64,000 bases of DNA, taken from NCBI GenBank assembly GCA_033807775.1, contig CM066315.1:8126501-8190500 (forward strand). Direction: 5' to 3'. Shown piece by piece: positions 45,641-56,816 of the stretch; positions within the stretch are counted from its first letter, which is position 1, and each line of letters opens with the position of its first letter. The notes under the pieces were generated by a model. It saw nothing but the letters and a program-made list of their open reading frames with translations. It made no database searches and was not told where the DNA came from. Position numbers and translations under genes: made by a program. The DNA is from Saussurea involucrata (Eukaryota > Streptophyta > Magnoliopsida > Asterales > Asteraceae).

Positions 45641-46574
45641 TCTTTGGTCCATTTGGTTGCAGGAGGTAAAGGTGGTGGAATGTTTTGTGTTTGGGTGAAG
45701 AAGTAGTGGGATCAGAGGTTCGGTGTGAGGCAATGGGATCGGTGGAGGGATGAGCGTCGGTGGGAAAAGGTACATCGGTGGTGACATGGTCAATTTCGGT
45801 GGGAGATATAGAGGGTGAACCAACTAGATTATTTTCGGTAGAAGGAATTGGTGGGTTCAATGTAATGGGAGAAGCATCGGTGGAGTTGGGTTGGGGAGCA
45901 TTACCGATGCATGAGGAGATCCATCTGTGTAGTTCTTCATCATCATCATTTGGAAGAGATGAGGATCTCAAATCATCAAACTTGACATGAATAGATTCAT
46001 CAATGCATTTTCTCCTTAGGTTGAACACACGATATGCTTTGGAGGAAAGAGAGTATCCAACAAAAATTCCTTCATCAGCTTTGGGATCAAACTTCCCAAG
46101 GTTGTCACGATCATTTAGAATAAAACACACACAGCCGAACACATGAAGAAAGCCAATATTTGGTTTTCTGCCATGGAAAATTTCATATGGGGTTTTATCA
46201 TGCCTTTTAGAGATTACCGACCTGTTTTGGGTAAAACAAGCAGTATTAACATCTTCAGCCCAAAAATAGGTAGGTAGATTTGATTCACTTAGCATGGATC
46301 TGGCAGCCTCACACAGAGTTCTATTTTTCCTTTCCACTACTCCATTTTGCTGTGGAGTTCGTACTGCAGAAAAGTTCTGAGAAATTCCTTTCTCAGTAAA
46401 GAAGTTTTCAAGAGCACTGTTTCTGAATTCAGTGCCATTATCACTTCTTACTGATCGAACAAGTTGGCCATTCAGAACTTCATTTTTCTTGACAAAATTG
46501 ATGATTTCTTCAGTAGCATCACTTTTGTACCTTAAAAAAAAAGACCCAAGTATATCTGGTAAATTCATCAACAA
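45630..46574 (-). pseudogene. Copia integrase, C-terminal part
   Basis: Carries VRSDNGTEFRNSALENFFTE and TPQQNGVVERKNRTLCEAAR, the second Asp and the Glu of the DDE triad, then the copia GKP-like C-terminal block (HVFGCVCFILNDRDNLGKFD, GIFVGYS, YRVFNLR). A long Pro/Thr/Ser-rich hinge follows, whose DNA is rich in TCGGTG. The frame is separated from the preceding one by a slip in a run of nine T (A on the plus strand near 46534). Confidence 0.85.
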
Positions 46575-47256
46575 TTACAAGAATGTACCTTTTTCCTCCT
46601 AGACTAAGAGTGCTGACAGGTCCACATAGGTCCATATGCAGCATCTGCAGTGGAAGGGTGATGGAAGAGCATTGCTTTGTCTTGAAGGATGTTTTGGTGA
46701 GCTTCCCTTTTTCACATGCATCACACAGCTTTTCTTTGACAAAATTTAGCTTTGGCATACCAGTCACCAACTCTTTATTTGAAATTTTATGGAGAGTTTT
46801 GAAATTAAGATGAGAGAGACGTTTATGCCACAACCAGTTCCTTTTGGATGAGTCATCTGACACAAAGCAGACATTGGATGAATTGTTGCTCAGTCCCATG
46901 TCAATGACATAGACATTTTCCATCCTTTTTCCAGATAACACCACCTTGAAGTTTTTGTCCACAACAGTACAGATACAAAGTTCAAAGATAACTTTATATC
47001 CAAGATCACACAGTTGGCTAATGCTGAGAAGATTATGCATGAGATCTTCAACAAATGCCACTTTATTGAAAGTGACAGATCCATTTGTGAGAGTTCCATA
47101 ACCTTTGGTGTAGCCTTTAGAGTTGTCACCAAAAGTGACAGATGGACCCTTTCCAGACACATAGTTGATGAGAAGAGATTTGTTTCCGGTCATGTGGCGT
47201 GAGCACCCACTATCCAGATACCATATTTGATGGTGCTCAGAAACCTGCATGCACAC
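46519..47256 (-). pseudogene. Copia protease end, GAG-pre-integrase and integrase N-terminal part
   Basis: WYLDSGCSRHMTG contains the retropepsin DSG. GAG-pre-integrase follows with the zinc-binding HKRLSH and CDACEKGK. Integrase begins at MLHMDLCGPVS with the first catalytic Asp and VDEFTRYTWVFF. These units cut the polyprotein and insert the DNA copy. The frame starts after a shift just upstream (a stop follows the second zinc knuckle) and ends at the homopolymer slip. Confidence 0.85.
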
Positions 47257-47276
47257 ACAGATTAGTTCTTTGGTAC

Positions 47277-47486
47277 CTATTTTGTAATGGGTCCTTTGGG
47301 GTTAGAAGAAACTGAGTCCTTTGAATTGGTTCTATCTATTCTTTCCTTGGGACAATCCTTAGCCAAGTGAAACGTGTCACCACAGTTATAGCATTTTCTA
47401 TAGATAAAAATCTTTTTAACACTATGACCACTTTTCCTGTTTAGGCTTTTAACATTAGGTTTTATTACCGTGTTAGAAGAGAACAA
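47277..47486 (-). pseudogene. Copia second CCHC zinc knuckle
   Basis: A 69-codon frame with CYNCGDTFHLAKDC, a C-x2-C-x4-H-x4-C knuckle for RNA binding, in a basic context (KSLNRKSGHSVKK). It lies between gag and protease in a different frame from both, so shifts separate all three. Confidence 0.75.
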
Positions 47487-47558
47487 AGCAGAAGGTTTGG
47501 ACCCAGGAATTCCTTTGTCAGAGTTGTGGATTGGAGAGTTGGATGATTCTTTGGGGTT

Positions 47559-49663
47559 TTACTTTTTCAAAAGAACAGATCTTGGAATAGGAAGACTAGA
47601 AGTGTTACCAGAAAAATTCTTTGGGGTGAATCTTTTGGGATGGGAAATGGCCACTGATTCGACCACCGATTTCCCTTTGTCAGAAGATGAAAAACCTTTT
47701 GTGGGAACTTGAGGTTCTCTTTTGGGAAACTTTGAGGGCTTAGGTTCAGAGTATTCATCTATGTGAATAGACTTTAATAACTCATGGAGAGGTATGGGAG
47801 GATCATCGGTGTTGACATCGGTGTGGTTTGATTTTTTCAGCAAGGAGACTTTTGAGGAGTTTGAGAATGAGGCTTCATCAAAGGTTGATCTTTTTGAGAG
47901 ATCAGGGATGAGTTTTGAAATTTCATCAGAGTCAAGTTCCTCAATGAATTGAGTTGAGGAAGCCTCTTTTGCTTTTATAAATATTCCATATTTTCGAGCT
48001 TCACCCAGATCTAAAGAATTTAAGGAGATGGAATCACAAGAACTTGAATCAGATGCATCATCCCACACACTGGAGATAGGAATAGGTGCATGGGAAGAAA
48101 CTTCAGGATAGACTTTGCCGAATCCTAGACCGAATTTGCTCTTTCCACTGATTTGACTTTGAAAGAGTTGTTCAAGATTTTTTGAAGAATCTGTCCATTT
48201 TCTTACAACTTCTTGCTCCTTTTTAAGTTCCTTAAAAAACGAGTTCTTTTCTTTTGAAATCACATGATTTATAGTTTTCAAGTCCTCAAGCTCAGCTTTG
48301 GTTTCCTCAAACTTTTTAAGCTTAGACATGCAAATTTCAAGTTCAGATTTGAGTTCTTTCACTTGAGCAGATTTTCTATTCTTGCTATCTTTGACAGAAT
48401 AAAAGTCTTTAGTTAAGGATTCATACGCATCTATCTTTTCACTATCACTCATATCATTAAAAGGATGTACCTGAGCATAAGCTGTCGAGCACCCAGTCGA
48501 CACAAGAGCCATTGGAGAGATAGCTTTGTCAGAATCCTCCATCTCTTCAGAAATGGCCATGAAGCACATATTGTTAGAATCACTGTCAGAGGTGTCTTCT
48601 TCATCCCAGTTATGAGTTTCTGCCATTAGACCTTTTCCTTTTCTTTCAAGACCCTCACTCCTTTCTTTCTCTTTCTTGTACTTGGCTTTATACTTCTCAG
48701 CGCGCTCCTGATGGTCTAAGGAAGAGGATTGGGAATCCTTTTTGGAAAAGGTTGATTTGAAAGGATTATTTCTGGGTTTCTCATTCTTTGAAGAATATTT
48801 GTCAGAGGATGGGTTCCTAGACTTAGTAACACGCTTACTCCTACACTCAGATGCAAAGTGTCCTTTCTTGCCACAGTTAAAGCACTCTTCATTTGACTTA
48901 TCAGATGAAGTCTTGGAAGCAGAAGATTTTCTAAAGTTTCTGGATTTGATGAAAGGACGAAATTTGTTCTTAGAGCCAGCCATCATTGCCATTTCTTCAG
49001 ACAAATGTTCAACCATAACTTCCTCACCTTCATCATCAGCATCACTAAGATATGCCTCTGATTGGTGGGTAGAGTTATTTTGGCTGTCATTTTCAGAGTC
49101 TGATGACGGATAGGTGATTCTAGGAACAGTTTGAGATTTCTTGGAGATTTCACTGACAAGAGCTATAGAAGAGCTCTTTATCTCTTTGATGAAAGATTTC
49201 CTTTGTAACTTTGTTTGCTCAAAATTGAAGAGAGTTCCATAAAGGACAATTAAGGGCATGAACTCAAGGTCCTTGGTAGTTTTAATGCAAGTACATATAT
49301 TCTCCCAAAAATCTGGAAGACAATCCATGAACTTGCTTAAGACTTCCTCATTATCATAGACTCTGCCCAATAACTTCAGATCATTTAAGAGAGAGTTGAA
49401 ACGATTATAGTAGCTAGGAAGAGATTCTCCTTTTTCAAAAGCAAAGAGTTCATATTTTCTAATGAGACCAATCTTTTTACATTTCTTTACTTCCTCAGTA
49501 CCTTCATACAGTACACACAGTGTGGTCCACATCTCTTTGGCAGTTTCAAAGTTAACCAGAGAGTGATAGACCTCATTAGGAAGAGAGAGTGCAATAATTG
49601 CTCTTAGCTTAGAGTCGAGAAAGACCAAACGTTTTTCCTCATCAGTAAATTTCTTAGGATTTT
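47559..49663 (-). pseudogene. Copia gag, truncated at the N-terminus
   Basis: About 690 residues. The capsid-like UBN2/gag domain is near the start (SLPNEVYHSLVNFETAKEMW, YELFAFEKGESLPSYYNRFN), then acidic and serine-rich linkers, the zinc knuckle CFNCGKKGHFASEC (about residue 250), a Lys/Glu-rich segment likely to form coiled coil (about 300-500, with KELKSELEICMSKLKKFEET) and a Ser-rich tail. Long gag proteins of this layout are typical of SIRE/Maximus. The frame stays open to the duplication junction at 49663, and the first codons are missing. Confidence 0.85.
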
Positions 49664-50586
49664 TACTACATTTATAGGGTTTTCCTTTTAGATGTATATA
49701 AATATGTAATTTAAACTTTTAGTTGGCCAAAAATAACCAACATATTGTTTTGGAAGATCGGCCAAAAAAAGCCAACAACATTGGTTTAGAGGATTAACCA
49801 AAATGAGCCAACCCCATGAGTTACCACAAACGCATCTCAACCTCCATTTATATATCCACAATTCATTTTCAACCTTTTGTCTCTTTATCAATGTGAGATA
49901 CCTTAAAAACAACCACACTTTAAGAAATGAGGAATTCTCAATTCTTGGGATGTCACCTTATCTTTTGTGGATTTTCCTTTTAAATATATACAGATATAGA
50001 TATACATACATTTTTAATAATATAAAACATCTACTAATATCATTTCCTCAAATATTATATAAAAAAATAGATCTAGTTACCAAATAGGCATCATTCTCAA
50101 ACTTTTATTGGCAAAAAGAAAGCGTTAATTCGTTTAAACCAATAATATGGCCCCTTGTTACAAAGTATGATCTCCTTTCAAATGCACATGTTCGTCTTTC
50201 AATCTTCTTTCTCTCGTCAATGTGACATAAAAAAATTCAACCACAATTCAATAATGAAAATTTCTCAATTCTTAGGATGTCACCTCATCTTTTGTGATTT
50301 TCCTTTTAGATATATATAGATTTAAACTTTTAGGTTGGCCAAGATGAGCCAACATATTATTTGGAGGGTCGGCCAAAAACGCCAAAAACATTGGTTTAGA
50401 GGATCAACTAAAATGAGCCAACCCCATGAGTTACCACAAAGACATCTCTACCTCCATTTATATATCCACAATTCATTGTCAATCTTTTGTCTCTCTATCA
50501 ATGTGGGATACCTTAGAAGCAAACCACAATTCAAAAAATGAGAAAATCTCAATTCTTAGGATGTCACCCAATTGTTTGTGGATTTT

Positions 50587-50637
<51 letters not shown>

Positions 50638-51564
50638 TATAGATATAGATTTAAACTTTTAGGTTGGCCAAAATAAGCCAACATATTGTTTGGAGGGTCG
50701 ACCAAAAAAGGCCAACAACATTGGTTTAGAGGATCGGCCAGAATGAGTCATCCCCATGAGTTAACACAAACACATCTCAACATCCCATTATATATCCATA
50801 ATTCATTGCCAATATTTTGTCTCTCTATCAATGAGGGATACATTAGAAGCAACCACAATTCAAGAAATGAGGAATTCTCAATTCTTAGGATGCCACCTCA
50901 TCTTTTGTGGATTTTTCTTTTAGATATATATAGATATAGATTTAAACTTTTAGGTTGGCCAAAATGAGCTAACATATTGTTTGGAGGGTTGGCCAAAAAA
51001 GGCCAACAACATTGGTTTAGAGTGTTAGTCCCAGATGGCTTAACAAGTATTGTAGAAGAGGGAGTTGAATACAATACTCAAAATTTTCACAATTTTAATT
51101 CTTTATATTGAAAATCTTTCAACTAGAATTACACAAAGAAACTTAAAGACTGTTGCGAAAAAGAACAGATAAACTATTCTAACAATCTTTCACAAAGTAA
51201 ACTAAACAATACAGCAGAGAACACTAAGAGCAAGGCTATAAGGTTATCAAGCAATATGAAAATCTTGCACTGAGAGAAATCCAGAAAGCGTGATTTGAAT
51301 GGAGTCTTCATCTTCCTTTTATAGTGAGGACAAGGTACTGAGCATTAAATGCATGGTACTATTATCCTCAAGTCACTTGCAACGAACCAATGGTCTTTGG
51401 AAAAGTACCAGTGGACTTCTAAAAAGCTGATAAGTCACTATCACCTTTTTCTTGAAACAAGGAATAGAAGCCATGCAGAAGGGACATCTTCCAAAAGGAT
51501 AATAAGACAAAAGGTTGCTTTTGCCTGTAAGAAGATTTTGTCCCGAAGTAAATGATCTTCTTGA
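49664..51564. repeat. Right copy of the 1.9 kb duplicated segment
   Basis: Begins TACTACATTT, abruptly replacing copia gag sequence, and matches 32753-34641. It includes tandem repeat block 2 (49724-51017) and the start of the solo LTR. About 0.5% different by eye. Confidence 0.9.
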
Positions 51565-52038
51565 TGTGGATTCCAAGACAATCATACCGATGATGTTTCA
51601 CCGATACAATTGTCATTGGTCTTTGAAAACATCTGCAAGGAAACCAATTTCACATAGATCCCACCGATTTAAGTATCCTCATCAGTGGGAAGTGTTCCAC
51701 CGATTTCTGAAGACCACATCGGTGGAAGATGTCCACCGAATAATGCAAGCATTATCGGTGGAGATGTTGACCACCGATTTGTGAGAACAAAATCGGTGGA
51801 CATGTTGTTCACCGAATTATGAGGAAAACTTCGGTGAATGATGACTTGTTTGTTTGTTGAGAAGAGTCTTCTATTTTCCACAAGTAGAGAGTCTTTAAGC
51901 TTGGTTTCGGTTGATCTTCGACTTCACCGAACAGTTGCTATAATGTACAAGTCATATGAAGAACCAAACTGAAATATTCTAAGTAGGATTTTAGGGAAAA
52001 CATCGGTGAGTCAATTTCAAATCTTTGGTGACCCAACA
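51023..52038 (-). mobile_element. Solo LTR of the copia element (1016 bp)
   Basis: On the plus strand TGTTAGTCCC to GACCCAACA, flanked by TAGAG (51018-51022 and 52039-52043). The flanks rejoin to the tandem repeat sequence TTTAGAGGATCAGCC. About 20 CACCGA/TCGGTG motifs at 51580-52020 form short inverted pairs. Confidence 0.9.
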
Positions 52039-52043
52039 TAGAG

Positions 52044-52227
52044 GATCAGCCAAAATGAGCCTACCCCATGAGTTACCACAAACACATCTCAACCTCTATC
52101 TATATATCCACGGTTTATTGCCAATCTTTTGTATGTCTATCAATGAGGGATACATTAGAAGCAACCACAATTCAAAAAATGAGGAATTCTCAATTCTTAG
52201 GATGTCACCTCATCTTTTGTGGATTTT

Positions 52228-52265
<38 letters not shown>

Positions 52266-52368
52266 ACAATTCATTGCCAAACTTTTTTCTCTCTATCAAT
52301 GTGGAATATCTTAGAAGGAAACACATTTCAAGAAATGAGGAATTCTAAATTTTTAGGATGCCACCCAA

Positions 52369-52438
<70 letters not shown>

Positions 52439-53532
52439 AACTTTTAGGTTGGCCAAAATGAGCCAACATATTATTTGGAGGGTCGGTTAAAGACGCCAGA
52501 AACGTCCAAAACATTGTTTAGATGATCAACTAAAATGAGCCAACCCCATGAGTTACCACAAAAACATCTCAACCTCCATTTATATATCCACAATTTATTG
52601 CCAATCATTTGTCTCTCTATCAATATGGGATACCTTAAAAACAACCACATTTCAAGAAATTAGGAATTCTCAATTTTTAGGATGCCACCCAATCTTTTGT
52701 GGATTTTCCGTTTAGATAATGAAGCATTCTAATCCTACATTGTGCCACATCATTCTATGTGGTGATTGCTTTTATATATATAAGTGATATAGATAGATAT
52801 AGATTTAAACTTTTTAGGTTGACCAAACTTAGCCAACCTATTGTTTGGAGGGTCTGCTAAAAAAAGCCAATAACATTGGTTTAGAGGATCAGTCAAGCCC
52901 ATGAGTTACCACAAAGACATCTCAACCTCCATCTATATATCCACAATTTATTGTCATTCTTTTGTATCTCTATCAATGTGGGATACCTTAGAAGAAACCA
53001 CAATTCAAGACATGAGAAAATCTCAATTCTTTGGATGTTACCCAATATTTTGTGGATTTTCCTATTAGATATATATATATATATATATATATAGATTTAA
53101 ACTTTTAGGTTGGCCAAAATGAGCCAACATATTGTTCAGAGGGTCGGCCAAAAAAAGCCAACAACATTGGTTTAGAGGATCGGCTAAAATGAGTCAATCC
53201 CATGAGTTACCACAAACACATCTCAACCTCCATTTATATATCCACAATTCATTACCAGTCTTTGGTCTCTTTATCAATGTGGGATACCTTAGAAGCAACC
53301 ACAATTCAAGAAATGAGGAATTCTCAATTCTTAGGATGCCACGTCATCTTTTGTGGTTTTCTTTTTAATATTGATATATTGATATATTGATTATATATAT
53401 ATATATCCACAATTCATTGACAATCTTTTGTCTCTCTATCAATGTGGGATACCTTAAAAGCAACAACATTTCAAGAAATGAGGAATTCTAAATTCTTAAG
53501 ATGTCACCCAATCTTTTGTGTATTTTTCTATT

Positions 53533-53571
<39 letters not shown>

Positions 53572-54520
53572 TTTAGGTTGGCCAAAATGAACCAACATAT
53601 TATTTGGAGGGTCGGCTAAAGACGCCAGAAACGCCAAAAGCATTGTTTACAGGATCAACTAAAATGAGTCAATCCCATGAGTTACCACAAAGACATCTCA
53701 ACCTCCATTTATATATCCACAATTAATTGTCAATCTTTTGTCTCTCTATCAATGTGGGGTACCTTAGAAACAACCACATTTCAAGAAATGAGGAATTCTC
53801 AATTCTTAGGATGCCACCCAATCTTGTGGATTTTCCGTTTAGATAATGAAGCATTCTAATCCTACATTGTGTCACATAATTCTATGTGGTAATTGCTTAT
53901 ATATATATAAATGATATAGATTTAAACTTTTTAGGTTGGCCAAAATGAGCCAACATATTGTTTGAAGGGTCCGCCAAAAAGGTCAATAACATTGGTTTAG
54001 AGGATTAGCCAAAATGAGCCAACCCCATGAGTTACCACAAAGACATCTCAACCTCCATATATATATATCCACAATTTAATGTCATTCTTTTGTATCTCTA
54101 TCAATGTGGGATACCTTAGAAGTAACCACAATTCAAGAAATGAGAAAACCTCATTTCTTAGGATGCCACCCAATATTTTGTGGATTTTCCTATTATATAT
54201 ATATATATAGAGAGAGAGAGAAATAGATATAGATATAGATTTAAACTTTTAGGTTGGCCAAAATGAGTCAACATATTGTTTGGAGGGTCGGCCAAAAAAA
54301 GCCAACAACATTGGTTTAGAGGATCGGCTAAAATGAGTCAATCCCATGAGTTACCACAAACACATCTCAACCTCCATTTATATATCCACAATTCATTGTC
54401 AATCTTTTGTCTATCTATCAATGTGGGATAACTTAGAAGCAACCACAATTTAAGAAATAGGGAATTCTCAATTCTTAGGATGTCACATCATCTTTTGTGG
54501 TTTTCTTTTTTAATATATAT
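52044..54520. repeat. Tandem repeat block 3 (GGCCAAAATGAGCC family)
   Basis: At least six further units with TTGGCCAAAATGAGCCAACA near 52447, 53113, 53578, 53937 and variants near 52818 and 54253. Long (TA)n spacers such as 52378-52435. Continues the repeat interrupted by the copia insertion. Confidence 0.85.
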
Positions 54521-54733
54521 ATATATATATTGATTTATTTATCTGTTAATTTCCATATCTCATGAAATTTATGGAAGTACACCAAATTATCTTCAAGTTT
54601 TATTTAAAAATTATGTATTTTTGATATTCAAAATAAAAGACCTCTCACGTGTATCCCAATTGACAAATGAATGATGGACTTTGTTCAAATATAAGATATG
54701 TTTCGGGTTTAAACTCGAGCTTCATATTAGTTT
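54521..54733. other. AT-rich spacer, nothing recognised
   Basis: No coding frame or repeat that I can name. Confidence 0.4.
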
Positions 54734-55020
54734 CAGGGGATGTTTGTCTACTTCTTAATAGTTATATTAAGATGCAACTTTTGAATCGCTATGAGGTGAA
54801 TCTTGTTTGACAAAAAAAGGTCTGTCTGTTAATGATTCTAAAACCCTCTTAATGATTTTGTATCTTGGGTTTCCCTTAACCATTCAGAGCCTAATTTCAT
54901 TTTGAATAATTATCAAACAACCAGATTTCATTTTGTACTATATTATAAGAGTCTTTTAATCATTTTGACCACTTAATTATTATGCATTAAACCATTCAGC
55001 AACTACCAAACAACCCCTCA
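54734..55020. mobile_element. Possible MITE (287 bp), AGGGGNTGTTTG type
   Basis: Starts CAGGGGATGTTTG and ends with the inverted GAGGGGTTGTTTGG; inner bases also pair loosely (TTAATAG and CTGAATGG). No convincing target duplication. Confidence 0.45.
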
Positions 55021-55324
55021 ACCACTAAAAATGCCCCCTCGTGTTGGTAGTCTTAAAAGCAAGTTTTGCATGAGAATAACGAAGGTTGTTAGATAATCAC
55101 CGTTTTGCTTAAATATTCAAAATAAAAAAGATTTTATGAATAAAAGAACCAAAAGTAGATATAAGCAAAATTGCTTTCCAACTTCTACGATTTGCAATCC
55201 AATACGTGGAAAGTTGGTGGGTCTTTGGTGGATCCATAAAGGGGATGTTAGTCATTTCGACCCAAATAAAGTTTATAAAAATATATCAATTGATTCAAAA
55301 ATGCTTGGTAAACATCAGATTGTT

Positions 55325-55550
55325 TTTTTTTCATTCTGAAATGCAATTGCATTTCGGGGGTATCCTGAACTATGTCCAGACTAATCCCCCTTCGACCCGT
55401 CCATGATTCGGCCCACGATCCGGCCACGATTCGGCCCACGACCCTTGATATCCGTCGCGTGCTCACCCCTGGATTCGAACCCGGGTAGTAAGGGCTTCCA
55501 CCACTTACCCCCCAAGATGTTACCGACCAGTAGGCTACAACATCTTTGGA
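55325..55550 (-). mobile_element. tRNA-derived SINE (about 226 bp)
   Basis: Minus strand: 5' end GATGTTGTAGCCTACTGGTC with A box TAGCCTACTGG (55527-55537), B box GGTTCGAATCC (55471-55481) and a 3' A-tail seen as a T run at 55325-55331. A 16-bp target duplication TAAACATCAGATTGTT lies at 55309-55324 and 55551-55566. These are the marks of a pol III-transcribed retroposon. The body has direct repeats of CGGCCCACGA. Confidence 0.92.
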
Positions 55551-55664
55551 TAAACATCAGATTGTTGAGCCAATCATACGAAGCCTGATCTGAGGGTTCT
55601 CTTTCTTTGTTTCAAGATCAGAATTTTATCAAGAACAATAATTAATTCGTGATTCTAGGTGAAT

Positions 55665-55690
55665 ACACACACACACATATATATATATAT
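55665..55690. repeat. (CA)n(TA)n microsatellite
   Basis: Short CA run followed by TA run. Confidence 0.9.
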
Positions 55691-55742
55691 TCACAGGAAA
55701 ACCTTAAATAAACGGAAAGATAAGGCAAAGTCTAGTAGTCAT

Positions 55743-56255
55743 TCATCTGGACGGTATGTACTTGTGCATACAGATAATTTATAACATCCATAAATGCAGA
55801 ATGTACAAGTGCATAAAACAAAAAACAACAACTTAAATTACTTGTATGTAGTGGTGGATCCATGATTTTTTTCTACTGAGGTCCCCTTTAGGATAGTTTA
55901 AATGCCCGTAAAGTTGTCCGATGTATTTTTAGTCTAAATTCAACGTTTCGGTGGCTTTTTAAAGTTTTTTTGGTTGATCTTAGGAGATTTTTAAGTTTTT
56001 TAGTCGATTTTGATGATCTTTTTTTGGTTTTTTAGTTGATTTCGAGAGTTAATTTTGGGTTTTTGGTTGATTTCGAGACACTATTTTTTATTGATGGGAT
56101 CCTGGATGAGAAATTACTGGGGGCATTAAGATGAAAAGTTGAAATTCTATGGTTTTAACCTAATTTTTTTATTTTTTCCATCTTACTGGGGTCCCCCCTA
56201 ACCAAGGACTACATCCGCCCCTGCTTGTATACATAAATGTATACCGTCTAGATGA
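55743..56255. mobile_element. Possible TIR element, TCATCTGGACGGTAT type, with nested hAT MITE
   Basis: TCATCTGGACGGTATGTACT at the left and the inverted TCATCTAGACGGTATACATT at the right. Without the nested hAT the element is about 130 bp, mostly arms. No TSD seen. Confidence 0.5.
55849..56223. mobile_element. hAT-type MITE (375 bp)
   Basis: Left end TAGTGGTGGATCCATG and, inverted, right end CAGGGGCGGATGTAG. Flanks CTTGTATG (55841-55848) and CTTGTATA (56224-56231) form an 8-bp duplication with one mismatch. The (C/T)AGNGGCGGATC end is a common plant hAT MITE type. Confidence 0.7.
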
Positions 56256-56304
56256 AATACTACCTAGGTGTTCCTTATTTTATCAATGTTTTGAGGTTTC
56301 TCTT

Positions 56305-56308
56305 GAAC

Positions 56309-56385
<77 letters not shown>
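56305..56385. repeat. (CT)n(TA)n microsatellite
   Basis: CT run then about 45 bp of TA, next to the palindromic minisatellite. Confidence 0.95.
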
Positions 56386-56388
<3 letters not shown>

Positions 56389-56524
56389 AAGAGAGAAGTA
56401 ATACTAGTCATTCATCCAGTCAAGATCGGATTTGACCATCAAAAATTGCGACTTTGACTGATTAAAAGTTGCGGTTATTCCAAAAATAGAAGGACAGTTT
56501 CGTAACTTTTATTAATACGCGGGA

Positions 56525-56816
56525 CGAGTTCATATATGAACTATATATTCATATGTGAACCTGTGTAGTTCACATATGAACTCGTTTTAACTGATTCACA
56601 TATGAACCTTTGTGATTCATATATGAACTATTTAACTGATTCACATATAAACTAAGTAATTGTAGGTTCATATGTCAATCAGTTGAACTAATTAATAGAT
56701 TCACATATTAATCTTTGTTATTCACATATAAATCTTTGTTATTCACATATGAATTAAATAGCCGATTCACATATGAACTAGTTTATGTGTGAACCACACA
56801 TGTTCACATATGAACT
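56525..56816. repeat. Palindromic minisatellite TTCACATATGAA
   Basis: About a dozen self-complementary or nearly self-complementary units such as TTCATATGTGAAC and TTCACATATGAAC, spaced about 20-30 bp. The next LTR was inserted into this array. Confidence 0.8.

Larger units (their letters stand above)
34100..49663 (-). mobile_element. Ty1/copia element of SIRE/Maximus type, truncated at its 5' end and split by a chromovirus
   Basis: Minus-strand order: long gag with CCHC knuckle (49663-47559), second knuckle, retropepsin, GAG-pre-integrase and integrase (to 45630), RT, then after a nested chromovirus the rest of RT and RNase H (to 35556), an extra ORF start (34773) and a partial 3' LTR (34641-34100) next to TAGAG. 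The 5' LTR, primer site and gag N-terminus are missing at 49663, where a duplicated flank starts. The large gag with long spacers, the knuckle layout and the ORF after pol fit the SIRE/Maximus lineage. Confidence 0.85.

Noticed and set aside
48742..49113. 123-codon plus-strand frame
   Set aside because: Antisense shadow of copia gag.
52068..52439. 123-codon frame with Ile/Tyr repeats
   Set aside because: Translation of the tandem repeat and its (TA)n runs; the same peptides recur in every unit.
55471..55537. Functional tRNA gene
   Set aside because: A and B boxes are present, but no cloverleaf or acceptor stem fits; the A-tail and target duplication show a SINE.
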